NCBI RefSeq assembly: GCF_001999725.1
Contig: NZ_MDDP01000043.1
Coordinates: 62,001 to 126,000, forward strand
From: Cellulophaga omnivescoria
GTDB lineage: Bacteria; Bacteroidota; Bacteroidia; Flavobacteriales; Flavobacteriaceae
Direction of reading: 5' to 3'
Length of the DNA: 64,000 bases
Of this stretch, positions 42,969 through 53,064 are shown one piece after another; position 1 is the first letter of the stretch, and the number at the start of each line of letters is the position of its first letter. A model generated the notes under the pieces. It had not been told where the DNA came from. It did no database searches and saw only the letters and a list, made by a program, of their open reading frames with translations. Position numbers and translations under genes: made by a program.

Positions 42969-44708
42969 TTGAAAATGGAAACAGTAAAAGAACAAAAGAC
43001 AACATCAAAAAATAATAAAACCATAAAAATTAGTGGAGCAGAAGCTATTATACATTGTTTATTAGCAGAGGGTGTAGATTTAATTTATGGTTATCCGGGT
43101 GGAGCAATTATGCCTGTTTATGACGAATTATACAAGTTTCAAGATAAACTAACACACATTCTTACTCGTCATGAGCAAGGAGCAACACACGCTGCACAAG
43201 GTTACGCAAGAGTTTCTGGTAAAGTAGGTGTTGCTATGGCAACTTCTGGTCCGGGAGCAACAAATTTGGTTACAGGATTGGCAGATGCCCAAATAGATTC
43301 TACTCCTATGGTATGTATTACAGGCCAAGTTCCAAGACATTTATTAGGTACAGATGCTTTTCAGGAGACTGATATTATAGGAATTTCTACTCCTGTAACC
43401 AAATGGAATTACCAAGTTACCAGAGCAGAAGAAATCCCAGAGATATTAGCAAAAGCCTTTTACATTGCCAGGTCGGGTAGACCAGGACCAGTACTTGTAG
43501 ATATTACCAAAAATGCACAGTTTGATGAGTTAGATTTTACTTATGAGGCTTGTACAGGTGTACGAAGTTATAATCCGTATCCTAAAGTAGATGTTAACCA
43601 ACTTAAAGCTGCTGCAGATTTAATAAATTCAGCAAAAAAACCATTTATAGTATTTGGTCAAGGTGTAATTTTAGGAGAAGCAGAAGAGCAATTAAAGAAG
43701 GTTATAGAAAAAACCGGTATTCCGGCTGCTTGGACAATTTTAGGTGTTGCAGCTTTAGATAGTGAACACCCTTTAAATGTTGGTATGGTTGGTATGCACG
43801 GTAATTATGCGCCTAATGTTTTAACTAATGAGTGCGATGTTCTAATTGCTATTGGTATGCGTTTTGATGATCGAGTAACAGGTAATTTAGATAGCTATGC
43901 TAAACAGGCTAAAATTATACATTTTGATATAGATCCGGCAGAAATAAACAAAAATGTTCCTACGGATGTTGCTGTACTGGGTAATGCTAAAGAAAGTTTA
44001 GAGGCTCTAATTCCGCTATTAAATAATAATAAGCATACAGATTGGCACAATGTCTTCAAAGAAAAATATCAATTAGAGTATAGCACAGTTATAGAAAAAG
44101 ATATTCATCCTACTAAAGAAAAATTAACAATGGGTGAGGTTATAGAGCAAATAAATGTTGCCTCTAATAACAGTGCCGTTATTGTTAGTGATGTTGGTCA
44201 GCACCAAATGATAGCTTGTAGATATGCTAAATTTAACCAGACAAAAAGTAATATTACTTCTGGTGGTTTGGGTACTATGGGCTTTGCTTTACCTGCGGCT
44301 ATAGGTGCAAAAATGGGAGCAATGAATAGAGAAGTTGTTGCAATAATAGGAGATGGAGGTTACCAAATGACAATACAAGAGTTGGGCGTAATTTTTCAGC
44401 ATAACGTACCTGTAAAAATTATTGTTTTAAATAATGATCATTTAGGTATGGTACGCCAGTGGCAAGAGTTATTTTTTGATAAAAGATATGCGTCTACAGT
44501 AATGGTAAACCCAGATTTTGTAAAAATAGCAGAAGGGTACCATATAAAATCTAAACGAGTAAGTGAGCGTAGTGAGTTAAAATCTACTATAGAAGAAATG
44601 TTAGCTTCTAAAGATCCTTATTTTTTAGAGGTTAAAGTAGAAAAAGAAGATAACGTTTTTCCTATGATTCCTTCGGGTGCTTCAGTATCAGAAGTTAGGT
44701 TAAAATAA
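42969..44708 (+). CDS. ilvB: Acetolactate synthase large (catalytic) subunit
   Basis: This ThDP- and FAD-dependent enzyme condenses pyruvate with pyruvate or 2-oxobutyrate, the committed step to Val/Leu and Ile. The 579 residues show GAEAIIHCLLAEGVDLIYGY, the catalytic Glu in LTRHEQGATHAAQGYAR, the central FAD domain (about 200-340) and the ThDP motif GDGGYQMTIQELG...NNDHLGM (about 460-495). It needs the IlvN subunit encoded 59 bp downstream for feedback control. Confidence 0.96.
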   Translation: MKMETVKEQKTTSKNNKTIKISGAEAIIHCLLAEGVDLIYGYPGGAIMPVYDELYKFQDKLTHILTRHEQGATHAAQGYARVSGKVGVAMATSGPGATNLVTGLADAQIDSTPMVCITGQVPRHLLGTDAFQETDIIGISTPVTKWNYQVTRAEEIPEILAKAFYIARSGRPGPVLVDITKNAQFDELDFTYEACTGVRSYNPYPKVDVNQLKAAADLINSAKKPFIVFGQGVILGEAEEQLKKVIEKTGIPAAWTILGVAALDSEHPLNVGMVGMHGNYAPNVLTNECDVLIAIGMRFDDRVTGNLDSYAKQAKIIHFDIDPAEINKNVPTDVAVLGNAKESLEALIPLLNNNKHTDWHNVFKEKYQLEYSTVIEKDIHPTKEKLTMGEVIEQINVASNNSAVIVSDVGQHQMIACRYAKFNQTKSNITSGGLGTMGFALPAAIGAKMGAMNREVVAIIGDGGYQMTIQELGVIFQHNVPVKIIVLNNDHLGMVRQWQELFFDKRYASTVMVNPDFVKIAEGYHIKSKRVSERSELKSTIEEMLASKDPYFLEVKVEKEDNVFPMIPSGASVSEVRLK

Positions 44709-44767
44709 GTTTAATTAAAAAATTCCAAAATAGCTTTTGTGTAAAGTAATATTGGGGCAATAAAAAA

Positions 44768-45295
44768 ATGGAAAATAATTGGTATACCATATCGGTTTAT
44801 TCAGAAAACAACGTAGGGTTGTTAAACAGAATATCGGGCATATTTTTAAAACGACATATTAATATTGAGGCTTTAAATGTTTCTAAATCAGAAATTAACA
44901 GTGTTTCTAAATTCACTATTGTTGTAAACACAACAGAAAAATGGGTGCAGAACATTGTTGGTCAAATTGAAAAACAAGTAGAAGTAATTAAGGCTTTTTA
45001 TCATAACGATGAAGAAATTATTTATCAAGAATCTGCTTTATTTAAAATTAAGTCAGATTTATTATTTGATGAACGTAATATTCAAAACATAATTAAAGAA
45101 AACAACTCGCAAATTGTAACGGTGGCCAGAGATTTTTTTGTGATTTCTAAATCAGGAAAAAGAGAAGAAATAAATAAAATGCATGACCAGCTAGAACCTT
45201 ACGGTATTATGCAATTTGTACGTTCTGGTAGAATTGCAGTGAGTAAAGCAGAAATGCGTATTAGTAGCTTATTAGAAGAATTTCAACATAATTAA
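44768..45295 (+). CDS. ilvN: Acetolactate synthase small (regulatory) subunit
   Basis: This 175-residue subunit activates IlvB and confers valine feedback inhibition. The N-terminal ACT domain (about 5-80) starts YTISVYSENNVGLLNRISGI, with the glycine-turn and the RHINIEALNVS strand. The C-terminal half (about 85-165) is the ALS small-subunit domain (LFKIKSDLLFDERNIQNIIK, then EINKMHDQLEPYGIMQFVRS). It lies between ilvB and ilvC on the same transcript. Confidence 0.95.
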   Translation: MENNWYTISVYSENNVGLLNRISGIFLKRHINIEALNVSKSEINSVSKFTIVVNTTEKWVQNIVGQIEKQVEVIKAFYHNDEEIIYQESALFKIKSDLLFDERNIQNIIKENNSQIVTVARDFFVISKSGKREEINKMHDQLEPYGIMQFVRSGRIAVSKAEMRISSLLEEFQHN

Positions 45296-45341
45296 TTAAT
45301 CATTCTCAGTTTAGATATTGAGAGAAAAAAGAGTACAGAAA

Positions 45342-46817
45342 ATGTCAAATTATTTTAACACCTTATCATTAAGAGACAAATTAACCCAATTGGGTAAATG
45401 TAGATTTATGGATACTACAGAATTCTCTGATGGGGTAACAGCATTAAAAGGCAAAAAAATAGTAATTGTTGGCTGTGGAGCACAAGGTTTAAATCAGGGT
45501 TTAAATATGAGAGACTCTGGATTAGACATTTCTTATGCTTTGCGTGATGCTGCTATAAATGAAAAAAGAGCATCGTACAAAAACGCAACAGAAAATGGTT
45601 TTACTGTTGGTAATTATGAAGAATTAATACCAACGGCAGATTTAGTAATCAATCTTACACCAGACAAACAGCATACAAATGTTGTAAATACGGTAATGCC
45701 GTTAATGAAAAATGGTGCTACACTTTCATATTCTCACGGTTTTAATATTGTTGAAGAAGGCACCCAAGTGCGTAAAGATTTAACCGTAATAATGGTAGCT
45801 CCTAAGTCTCCAGGATCTGAGGTTCGTGAGGAGTATAAAAGAGGTTTTGGTGTGCCAACACTTATTGCTGTGCACCCAGAAAATGACCCAGAAGGTAAAG
45901 GTTTAGCACAAGCAAAAGCATATGCTGCTGCAACTGGAGGTCATAAGGCGGGTGTTTTAGAATCTTCTTTTGTAGCAGAAGTAAAGTCAGACCTTATGGG
46001 AGAACAAACTATTTTATGTGGTTTATTGCAAACAGGATCTATTCTTTGTTTTGATAAAATGGTTGAAGAAGGTATTGATGCTGGCTACGCATCTAAATTA
46101 ATACAATACGGATGGGAAACTGTTACAGAAGGTCTTAAATATGGTGGAATTACTAATATGATGGATCGTTTGTCTAACCCAGCTAAAATAAAGGCTTTTG
46201 AATTGGCTGAAGAGCTAAAAGATATTATGCGTCCGTTATTCCAGAAACATATGGATGATATTATGGAAGGTGAGTTCTCTAAAACTATGATGGAAGACTG
46301 GGCTAACGGAGATAAAAACTTGCTAGATTGGCGCGCTGCTACAGGAGAAACTAATTTTGAAAAAACTCCTGCTGGTGATGTAGAAATTTCTGAGCAAGAA
46401 TTTTATGATAATGGTGTGTTAATGGTTGCTATGGTTAGAGCAGGTGTAGAGCTTGCTTTTGAAGCAATGACAGAATCTGGTATTATTGCAGAATCTGCAT
46501 ATTACGAGTCGTTACATGAAACACCACTTATTGCCAATACAATTGCCCGTAAAAAGTTATTTGAAATGAACAGAGTAATTTCGGATACTGCAGAATATGG
46601 TTGTTATTTATTTGATCATGCTTGTAAGCCTTTATTAAAAGATTTTATGGCTAAAGTAGATACCTCTATTATTGGCAAACCATATGCTGCAAACGCAGGT
46701 AATGGTGTAGATAATGCTAAATTAATTGCTGTAAATAAAGCATTAAGAGAGCATCCGGTAGAAATTGTTGGAGCAAGATTAAGAGCATCTATGACTGCAA
46801 TGAAACCTATAGTGTAA
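45342..46817 (+). CDS. ilvC: Ketol-acid reductoisomerase, class II (long form)
   Basis: This enzyme isomerises and reduces acetolactate and acetohydroxybutyrate with NADPH and Mg2+. The start at ATG 45342 is preferred: it gives [20 protein letters not shown] and 491 residues, the E. coli class II length. The upstream TTG at 45318 adds eight unlikely residues. The Rossmann motif is [18 protein letters not shown]. Two tandem knotted C-terminal domains follow, with metal-ligating acidic residues in [14 protein letters not shown] (about 207-220) and further Glu/Asp later. A terminator lies between it and ilvA. Confidence 0.96.
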   Translation: MSNYFNTLSLRDKLTQLGKCRFMDTTEFSDGVTALKGKKIVIVGCGAQGLNQGLNMRDSGLDISYALRDAAINEKRASYKNATENGFTVGNYEELIPTADLVINLTPDKQHTNVVNTVMPLMKNGATLSYSHGFNIVEEGTQVRKDLTVIMVAPKSPGSEVREEYKRGFGVPTLIAVHPENDPEGKGLAQAKAYAAATGGHKAGVLESSFVAEVKSDLMGEQTILCGLLQTGSILCFDKMVEEGIDAGYASKLIQYGWETVTEGLKYGGITNMMDRLSNPAKIKAFELAEELKDIMRPLFQKHMDDIMEGEFSKTMMEDWANGDKNLLDWRAATGETNFEKTPAGDVEISEQEFYDNGVLMVAMVRAGVELAFEAMTESGIIAESAYYESLHETPLIANTIARKKLFEMNRVISDTAEYGCYLFDHACKPLLKDFMAKVDTSIIGKPYAANAGNGVDNAKLIAVNKALREHPVEIVGARLRASMTAMKPIV

Positions 46818-46839
46818 ACCCAACTAAACTATTCTATAG

Positions 46840-46880
46840 CCTGTCTGGTTTTTTAGAAACTGGGCAGGTTTTTTTATTTT
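46840..46880 (+). terminator. Terminator between ilvC and ilvA
   Basis: A 13-bp stem with several G-U pairs (46840-46852 with 46856-46868) has a 3-nt loop and is followed by a T-rich run. It lies within the 70-bp ilvC-ilvA gap, so it would separate or attenuate ilvA expression from the rest. Confidence 0.75.
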
Positions 46881-46887
46881 AACTAAA

Positions 46888-48138
46888 ATGAATTATTTCC
46901 CAAATATAGAAGATATAAAAAATGCTGCACAAACCATAAGTGCAGTGGCAGATGTAACCCCTTTGTTAGAGAGTATCCGTTACTCTAAATTATTTAATAC
47001 AAATATCCTTTTAAAAAGAGAAGATTTACACCGTGTTAGATCTTATAAAATTAGGGGAGCATTTAATAAAATTAGCTCTTTAAGTAATAAAGAAAGACAA
47101 AAAGGTGTTGTTTGTGCTAGTGCAGGCAATCACGCTCAAGGTGTAGCATTTGCGTGTAACCATTTAGGAATTAAAGGCACAATTTATATGCCATCGGTTA
47201 CGCCAAAACAAAAGGTAGAGCAAACAGAAATGTTTGGTGGAGATTGGGTTACTATTGTTTTAGAAGGTGATACTTTTGACGATTCTTCTAAAGCTGCTCT
47301 TCAATTTTGTGAAGAACACCAAAAAGTTTTTGTACACCCTTTTAACGATCCAAAAACTATAGAGGGGCAAGCTACTGTTGGTTTAGAAGCCATTCATCAA
47401 TCTAAAAAACCAATAGATTATATTTTTGTGGCTATTGGCGGTGGTGGTTTAGCTGCTGGTTTATGTGGTGTTTTTAAAGCGTTATCTCCTACTACTAAAA
47501 TTATAGGAGTAGAGCCTGCTGGTGCACCATCTATGAAAACTAGTATAAAAAACGGAGTAAATACAGAACTAAAAGATATAGATAAATTTGTTGATGGTGC
47601 TGCAGTACAGCGCGTGGGCGATTTAACTTTTAATATTTGCAAGCAGTATTTAGACGATGTTATTACTGTGCCCGAAGGTAAAGTATGTCAAACTATTTTA
47701 GACTTGTACAACAGAGATGCTATTGTTGTAGAACCTGCGGGAGCTTTAACTATTGCAGCATTAGACCAATATGCAAAACAAATAGAAGGCAAAAATGTGG
47801 TTTGTGTTGTAAGCGGTAGTAATAATGATATTACAAGAACTGCAGAAATTAAAGAACGTGCTTTGTTATTTGCCAATTTAAAGCATTACTTTATAGTGCG
47901 TTTTCCGCAACGTCCTGGTGCTTTAAAAGAGTTTGTTGCAGAAATTTTAGGACCAACAGATGATATTACTCATTTTGAATATTCTAAAAAATCTAGTAAA
48001 GAAAATGCTCCTGCTGTAGTTGGTATAGAGTTAAAAAAACCTGAGGATTTAAAGCCATTAATTGCTAGAATGAAAGAAAATAATTTCTTTGGCGACTACT
48101 TAAATAATAAACCAGACCTGTTTCAATATTTAGTATAA
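46888..48138 (+). CDS. ilvA: Threonine ammonia-lyase (biosynthetic threonine dehydratase)
   Basis: This PLP enzyme of 416 residues converts threonine to 2-oxobutyrate and ammonia, the first committed step to isoleucine. The PLP lysine is in VRSYKIRGAFNK (about Lys54), the glycine loop is in GGGGLAAGLCG, and the serine in SGSNNDI is near the cofactor. The C-terminal region (about 325-416) is one ACT-like regulatory domain (HYFIVRFPQRPGALKEFVAE), shorter than in the 514-residue E. coli IlvA. It follows the ilvC terminator with an ATG 7 bp beyond the T tract. Confidence 0.93.
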   Translation: MNYFPNIEDIKNAAQTISAVADVTPLLESIRYSKLFNTNILLKREDLHRVRSYKIRGAFNKISSLSNKERQKGVVCASAGNHAQGVAFACNHLGIKGTIYMPSVTPKQKVEQTEMFGGDWVTIVLEGDTFDDSSKAALQFCEEHQKVFVHPFNDPKTIEGQATVGLEAIHQSKKPIDYIFVAIGGGGLAAGLCGVFKALSPTTKIIGVEPAGAPSMKTSIKNGVNTELKDIDKFVDGAAVQRVGDLTFNICKQYLDDVITVPEGKVCQTILDLYNRDAIVVEPAGALTIAALDQYAKQIEGKNVVCVVSGSNNDITRTAEIKERALLFANLKHYFIVRFPQRPGALKEFVAEILGPTDDITHFEYSKKSSKENAPAVVGIELKKPEDLKPLIARMKENNFFGDYLNNKPDLFQYLV

Positions 48139-48178
48139 AAAGACACATTTTACTAAATTTTTATTAAAAAATGAAATT

Positions 48179-48190
48179 GAAAACGTTTTC
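48179..48190. promoter_or_regulatory. LacI-type palindrome upstream of gapN
   Basis: GAAAACGTTTTC is a perfect 12-bp palindrome with a central CG, typical of LacI-family operators such as those for sugar-metabolism regulators. It lies 106 bp before the gapN ATG. Nothing else was recognised in the 48139-48295 gap. Confidence 0.5.
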
Positions 48191-48295
48191 GTATTAAAAG
48201 CAATAAATATAATGGTTTATAACCTCTGTTTTAAGCGTAAGATTTAGTAAATTCACTATTCAAGATACTAGTAATAGTCTTTAAATTGATAAAAA

Positions 48296-49882
48296 ATGAG
48301 TACAACAGTTATTCCTGAAGAATATAAAATAACCGAGTTAATAGAACAAAAAGAATACTTGGTTGGTGGTGATCTTAAAAAATGGAGCGGACCAACTACA
48401 GAAGTATTTTCTACAATATCATCTACAGAAGAATACAAACCTACATTATTAGGTAGTATTCCAGATATGGGAGAAGAAGAAGCTTTAGATGCATTAAATG
48501 CTGCTTTAAAGGCGTATGATCAAGGTCAAGGTGCTTGGCCAACTATGCGTGTTAAAGAGCGTATAGATTGTATGGAGAAGTTTGTAGAAAAAATGATTAC
48601 TAAGCGTGATGAAGTTGTAAAACTTTTAATGTGGGAAATTGGTAAGTCTTTACCAGATTCTGAAAAGGAATTTGACCGTACAGTAATATATATTAAAGAC
48701 ACTATTGAAGACTATAAACAGTTAGATAGGGATGCGGCTAAGTTTCAAAAACACGATGGTGTTTATGCCCATATACGTAGAGGTCCTTTAGGTGTTGTAC
48801 TTTGTTTAGGGCCTTACAATTACCCGTTAAACGAAACTTTTGCATTACTTATTCCTGCAATAATAATGGGGAATACTACAATATTTAAACCTGCTAAACA
48901 CGGTGTTTTATTAATTACTCCTTTGTTAGAGGCTTTTCAATCATCTTTCCCAAATGGTGTTGTAAATATTATTTTTGGTAGAGGTAGAGCTGTAGCTAGT
49001 CCTATTATGAAAACAGGTAAAGTAGATGTACTTGCTTTAATTGGTAATAGTAAATCTGCAAATGCTTTACAAGACCAACACCCAAAAAGTAACAGATTGC
49101 GTTTGGTTTTAGGTTTAGAAGCTAAAAATCCTGCAATTATTTTACCAGATGCAGATTTAGATTTAACTATAGATGAATGTATTGCTGGTACATTATCTTT
49201 TAACGGTCAGCGTTGTACAGCTCTTAAAGTTGTATATGTACATGAAAGTATTGCAGATGAGTTTAACAAACGTTTTGCTAAACGTGTAGACGAACTTAAA
49301 TTTGGTAACCCTTGGGATAACGGAGCAAAACTTACACCATTACCAGAGCCTAATAAACCTGCATATATACAAGAACTTATAGATGATGCTAAAGCAAAAG
49401 GGGCATCAATTTTAAATAAAAAAGGAGGCGAAACTACAGATAATTACATATGGCCAGCAGTTTTATACCCTGTTTCTAAAGATATGCGTGTGTACCAAGA
49501 GGAGCAATTTGGACCAGTAGTGCCTGTTGTTTCTTTTAGTAATATTGAAGAACCTTTAGATGATATGGCTGCGTCTAATTACGGACAGCAAGTAAGTTTA
49601 TTTGGTAAAGATGTATACACATTAGCTCCGTTAATAGATACTTTGGTAAACTTGGTATGTAGGGTTAACTTAAATAGCTCTTGCCAAAGAGGTCCAGATG
49701 TTTACCCTTTTACCGGCCGTAAAGACTCTGCACAAGCAACTTTAAGTGTACATGATGCTTTACGTTCTTTCTCTGTACGTACGTTTGTAGCGTCTAAAGA
49801 CAATGATATTAATAATGAAATTATAGAACAATTGTTAGAGACTAGATTGTCTAACTTTATTAGCACAGATTATATTTTATAA
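48296..49882 (+). CDS. gapN: NADP-dependent non-phosphorylating glyceraldehyde-3-phosphate dehydrogenase
   Basis: This ALDH-superfamily enzyme of 528 residues oxidises glyceraldehyde-3-phosphate directly to 3-phosphoglycerate and makes NADPH without ATP. Features are the [18 protein letters not shown] cofactor-binding segment, the general base Glu275 in LGLEAKNP, the nucleophile Cys307 in [10 protein letters not shown], and the late [10 protein letters not shown] motif. N-terminal alignment and the C-terminal [16 protein letters not shown] fit GapN rather than general ALDHs. It is preceded by a LacI-type operator and ends in a strong bidirectional terminator. It probably supplies NADPH in a carbohydrate-regulated way. 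Confidence 0.9.
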   Translation: MSTTVIPEEYKITELIEQKEYLVGGDLKKWSGPTTEVFSTISSTEEYKPTLLGSIPDMGEEEALDALNAALKAYDQGQGAWPTMRVKERIDCMEKFVEKMITKRDEVVKLLMWEIGKSLPDSEKEFDRTVIYIKDTIEDYKQLDRDAAKFQKHDGVYAHIRRGPLGVVLCLGPYNYPLNETFALLIPAIIMGNTTIFKPAKHGVLLITPLLEAFQSSFPNGVVNIIFGRGRAVASPIMKTGKVDVLALIGNSKSANALQDQHPKSNRLRLVLGLEAKNPAIILPDADLDLTIDECIAGTLSFNGQRCTALKVVYVHESIADEFNKRFAKRVDELKFGNPWDNGAKLTPLPEPNKPAYIQELIDDAKAKGASILNKKGGETTDNYIWPAVLYPVSKDMRVYQEEQFGPVVPVVSFSNIEEPLDDMAASNYGQQVSLFGKDVYTLAPLIDTLVNLVCRVNLNSSCQRGPDVYPFTGRKDSAQATLSVHDALRSFSVRTFVASKDNDINNEIIEQLLETRLSNFISTDYIL

Positions 49883-49904
49883 TACCTATAGTTTTAAGTT
49901 ATAT

Positions 49905-49938
49905 AAAAATCCTCTCAATTAATTTTGAGAGGATTTTT
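49905..49938. terminator. Bidirectional terminator; minus-strand stop codon in the loop
   Basis: A 14-bp perfect stem (49905-49918 with 49925-49938) has the loop TTAATT. The TAA of the TPR gene (minus strand) lies in the loop. The core TCAATTAATTTTGA is identical to that of the terminators at 3934 and 4107. Confidence 0.9.
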
Positions 49939-50557
49939 TTTCACAGTTTTCTAATATTTCTTTAGCTCTTTCTAAACCACTATACGGGTAAAATTTAATG
50001 GTTTGTTCTTCTTTTTTAAATAATTCTATAGCTTTTTTTACATCTTTACAAAACGGTTCTAGTGGTTGTCCAAAGAACTTTGCTGCTCCCATATCCCATT
50101 CTGCTTTACCTAAAACTACTCTTGGGTTATTTGGTGCAATTGCTAATGCTTTGTTATAAATAGCTACGTTTTTACCAGATAATGTCATTCCGTATTTTTG
50201 TCCATCAAAAGCAATATATGCTGTGTTTAGTAACGCATATGACATTAATATTTCTGGGTTATTTTCAGATAATTTGTCAGCAGCATCTAATAACGTTTTT
50301 GCTTTGTTTAGTTTAGCAGTTAGTTCTGCTTCATCTTTTATGTCAAAAGCACTTATAATTTCTACGGTAGCTGCATAATATGGCGGTAACCAATTGTCTT
50401 TTTCTACACTAGAAATACGCTCAAACATTTGCACTGCTTTTGCACTCTCGTTATTTTTCCATAGCTCAAAAGCTTTGGTCATTCCTTTTTCATACTGTGT
50501 TTGTGCACTTAAACTTGTTACACATATAAAGGCTAATAATATGGCAATCTTTTTCAT
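49919..50557 (-). CDS. Secreted TPR-like protein
   Basis: This 212-residue protein has a signal peptide (MKKIAILLAFICVTSLSAQ) and an all-helical repeat body with TPR-like pairs (for example ALNTAYIAFDGQ, then YNKALAIAPNNPRVVLGKAE at about 130-155). It is likely a periplasmic scaffold for protein-protein contacts. It stands alone in front of the TonB receptor gene on the same strand and ends inside a terminator hairpin. The partner is unknown. Confidence 0.8.
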   Translation of the reverse strand: MKKIAILLAFICVTSLSAQTQYEKGMTKAFELWKNNESAKAVQMFERISSVEKDNWLPPYYAATVEIISAFDIKDEAELTAKLNKAKTLLDAADKLSENNPEILMSYALLNTAYIAFDGQKYGMTLSGKNVAIYNKALAIAPNNPRVVLGKAEWDMGAAKFFGQPLEPFCKDVKKAIELFKKEEQTIKFYPYSGLERAKEILENCEKKSSQN

Positions 50558-50669
50558 TTTTTTAAGGTTTTATATTGTTATTTATTTCTTTGTTCAAATA
50601 TCATAACCTTTGGCTAGTTATGCATTTTTATGTTACTCAGCTGTAGTTTTAAGTAGCTGAAATGTATAT

Positions 50670-52826
50670 TTATAAATTGTCTAACTGGTTATCTTTTTTA
50701 TTATCACTAATGGTCCAAAAGAAACCAACAAAAAAGAAACGGTCAGCAGCTGGTTTAATAGTTCTGCTTTCAAAAATGCCGTTGGTATTTGCTTGGTTTT
50801 TAAATTGATAGCCGTTTACATTTTGAGTACCAAATACATTGCTAACAGAAAAATAAAGTATTTTTTGTGGACTAATTAAGTATGCCCAATTGGCATTTAC
50901 AGCATTGTAATTTTTTGCTTTACTATTTAAAAAACCACTTTTATTTGGGTCTGTATAGTTACGCCCAGAAGCAAAATTATAGCTTAATCCAACCTGACTT
51001 TTTAAATCGCTAATAAAATGTTTTAGAACTACTGAAGCGTTGTGTTGCGATGCAAAACTAGGTGTAGCTCTGGTCGGATAATTTTTATAGTCTCGTTCCG
51101 TATCTAAATACGAATAAGACACCCAGTATTCTGTATTTTTAATAGTTTTATTATCTCTCCAAAATATATCTAAACCCTTAGCAAAACCACCACCATTATT
51201 GCTATAGTTTGCTGTTGGTAGTGGTTGCTCTGTGTTGTATTTAACAAGCTTGTTATAATCTTTGTAATAAGCTTCAGCCCTAAATATTTGCTTGTTTTTT
51301 ACATATTGATAATTGGCAATTAAATGTGATGTATTTTCTGCAGAAAAATTGGTGTTAAATTTTAAATATTCATTTTTAGGGTTTTGGTAAAATTGCCCAT
51401 ATGCTAATGATACCTGAGAATTAGCACCAGATTTATATGCTACAGAAGCTCTAGGTGAGGCGGTAAATTCATTTAATAAACTAGAATACTCGCCGCGTAA
51501 ACCTATGTTCGCTGCCAGTTTTTTAGAGAAGAAAATATTTGCTTCTGCAAAAGATGCAGTTATATTGTTATTAAACGTATAATTATAAGTATCCTCATTT
51601 AATGCAGTATAGTCTTCATTAAAACTTGTAATAAAATATTCTGCTCCAAAATTTAAACGAAATCTGCTGTTGTAAAATTTACTTAACTTTAATTTTAAAT
51701 GAGCAGCGTTTTCTGTGTCTTGTACACTATCGTCTATAATATCTAAATCAGAATAATCATTGGCATAAGACAAGCCAGTTTGTATGCTCCAATCATTTTT
51801 TAAAAAGTCTTTATAGGATGCATTAAAATATAAATTTCTATTTTTCATACCAAAACGTATACCTTCTTGCATGTTTATATCTTGTTGTGTTACATCAAAA
51901 TTTACAGTGCTAAATGCTCCATATAGCTTAAGTAAACCATTAGTATTAATTTTATGTCTGTATACAGCTTCACCACCAAAAGACTGTACCGGTTTATGCC
52001 ATTCATTATTGTCTGGGTAAAGCTCTTGGTACGGTTGTAAGTTTATGTATGATGCATTTATACTAAGTGAATTTTTTTTCCACTTTTGTGTATTTCCTAT
52101 ACCTAAACCAACAGTCATTAAAGATATGTCTGTACGTTCTTCCTCTGGCTCATCAATACTATTTAAAAGTAAAACACTAGATAATGCTTGTCCGTATTCT
52201 GCCGAATAACCACCAGTAGAAAAAGTAATACCTTTAAATAAAAAAGTAGATAGTCTACCTCTTGTAGGTATACTATTTGCTGTAGGTGAGTATGGACTAA
52301 ATACGCGCATGCCATCTACAAAAATTTGTGTCTCTTCGGCATCACCACCGCGTACAAACAAGCGTCCATCTTCTGCAACGTTAGAGGTGCCTGGTAAGGT
52401 TTGTAAAGCTCCAACAAAATCACCCATAGCGCCAGCTGTAGTAACAACATCTAACGGTTTTAATGCTGTAACTTTTGCATTTTCACCTGCTTTAAAAGCG
52501 CCTGCGTTAACAATTACAGCATCTAAAGTATTTACATCTTCTTTAAGTTTTATTGTTAAATTTTGTAAATTTTTAACCAAGTTAGTTGTACTATAAGTTT
52601 CAAAAGAAATAAAGGATACTATTAAAGTTTGTTCTCCTGTTTCTTCAGTGGTAAATGTAAATGTTCCATTGTCTATAGTTGCAGTACCATCATAAGTACC
52701 ATCTAAATACACATTGGCACCACTAATAGGCGCTCCTTTTTTATCTGTTACAATACCACTTATGGTTGTTTGTGCAAATAAAGAACAAGTTGTAAGCACA
52801 AAGAGTAAAAAAAATAGTTGTTTCAT
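50670..52826 (-). CDS. TonB-dependent receptor with carboxypeptidase-like N-domain
   Basis: This 718-residue outer-membrane receptor has a signal peptide (MKQLFFLLFVLTTCSLFAQ). A carboxypeptidase-regulatory-like domain (about 20-100) starts TTISGIVTDKKGAPISGANV. The plug (about 110-215) has GDFVGALQTLPGTSNVAEDG and LFVRGGDAEETQIFVDGMRV. A 22-strand-type barrel ends in DNL. It lacks the STN domain of the receptor at 35-38 kb and has no SusD-type or DUF4249 partner. The substrate is unknown. It is divergent from the MFS transporter gene. Confidence 0.9.
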   Translation of the reverse strand: MKQLFFLLFVLTTCSLFAQTTISGIVTDKKGAPISGANVYLDGTYDGTATIDNGTFTFTTEETGEQTLIVSFISFETYSTTNLVKNLQNLTIKLKEDVNTLDAVIVNAGAFKAGENAKVTALKPLDVVTTAGAMGDFVGALQTLPGTSNVAEDGRLFVRGGDAEETQIFVDGMRVFSPYSPTANSIPTRGRLSTFLFKGITFSTGGYSAEYGQALSSVLLLNSIDEPEEERTDISLMTVGLGIGNTQKWKKNSLSINASYINLQPYQELYPDNNEWHKPVQSFGGEAVYRHKINTNGLLKLYGAFSTVNFDVTQQDINMQEGIRFGMKNRNLYFNASYKDFLKNDWSIQTGLSYANDYSDLDIIDDSVQDTENAAHLKLKLSKFYNSRFRLNFGAEYFITSFNEDYTALNEDTYNYTFNNNITASFAEANIFFSKKLAANIGLRGEYSSLLNEFTASPRASVAYKSGANSQVSLAYGQFYQNPKNEYLKFNTNFSAENTSHLIANYQYVKNKQIFRAEAYYKDYNKLVKYNTEQPLPTANYSNNGGGFAKGLDIFWRDNKTIKNTEYWVSYSYLDTERDYKNYPTRATPSFASQHNASVVLKHFISDLKSQVGLSYNFASGRNYTDPNKSGFLNSKAKNYNAVNANWAYLISPQKILYFSVSNVFGTQNVNGYQFKNQANTNGIFESRTIKPAADRFFFVGFFWTISDNKKDNQLDNL

Positions 52827-53064
52827 TTTAAAAAAAGTTTAAATGTTTTTTGTTGATTGATGAAGCAAATGTCTATTAGTGAGAGTTATTCTGACAAAAA
52901 GAAATACCCAATTGTAGAATTTTACAGACCAGTTGTTTTTTATATATTAATTAACATAAATGTGTTAATACTGCATACAAGATTGGGTAGTATTCTAGTT
53001 ACCTTTGTTTGCTTATTTCATCTAAAAAGAGCTATCTAGCTACTATAGAAAGACCTAGAAAAAA

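Noticed and set aside
45318-45341. TTG start giving an eight-residue longer IlvC
   Set aside because: The ATG at 45342 gives the exact 491-residue class II length and the usual MSNYFNTL start.
52857-53039. 60-codon plus-strand frame between the TonB receptor and the MFS gene
   Set aside because: It lies within the divergent control region, has no recognisable family and no strong start context. It could be real but cannot be supported.
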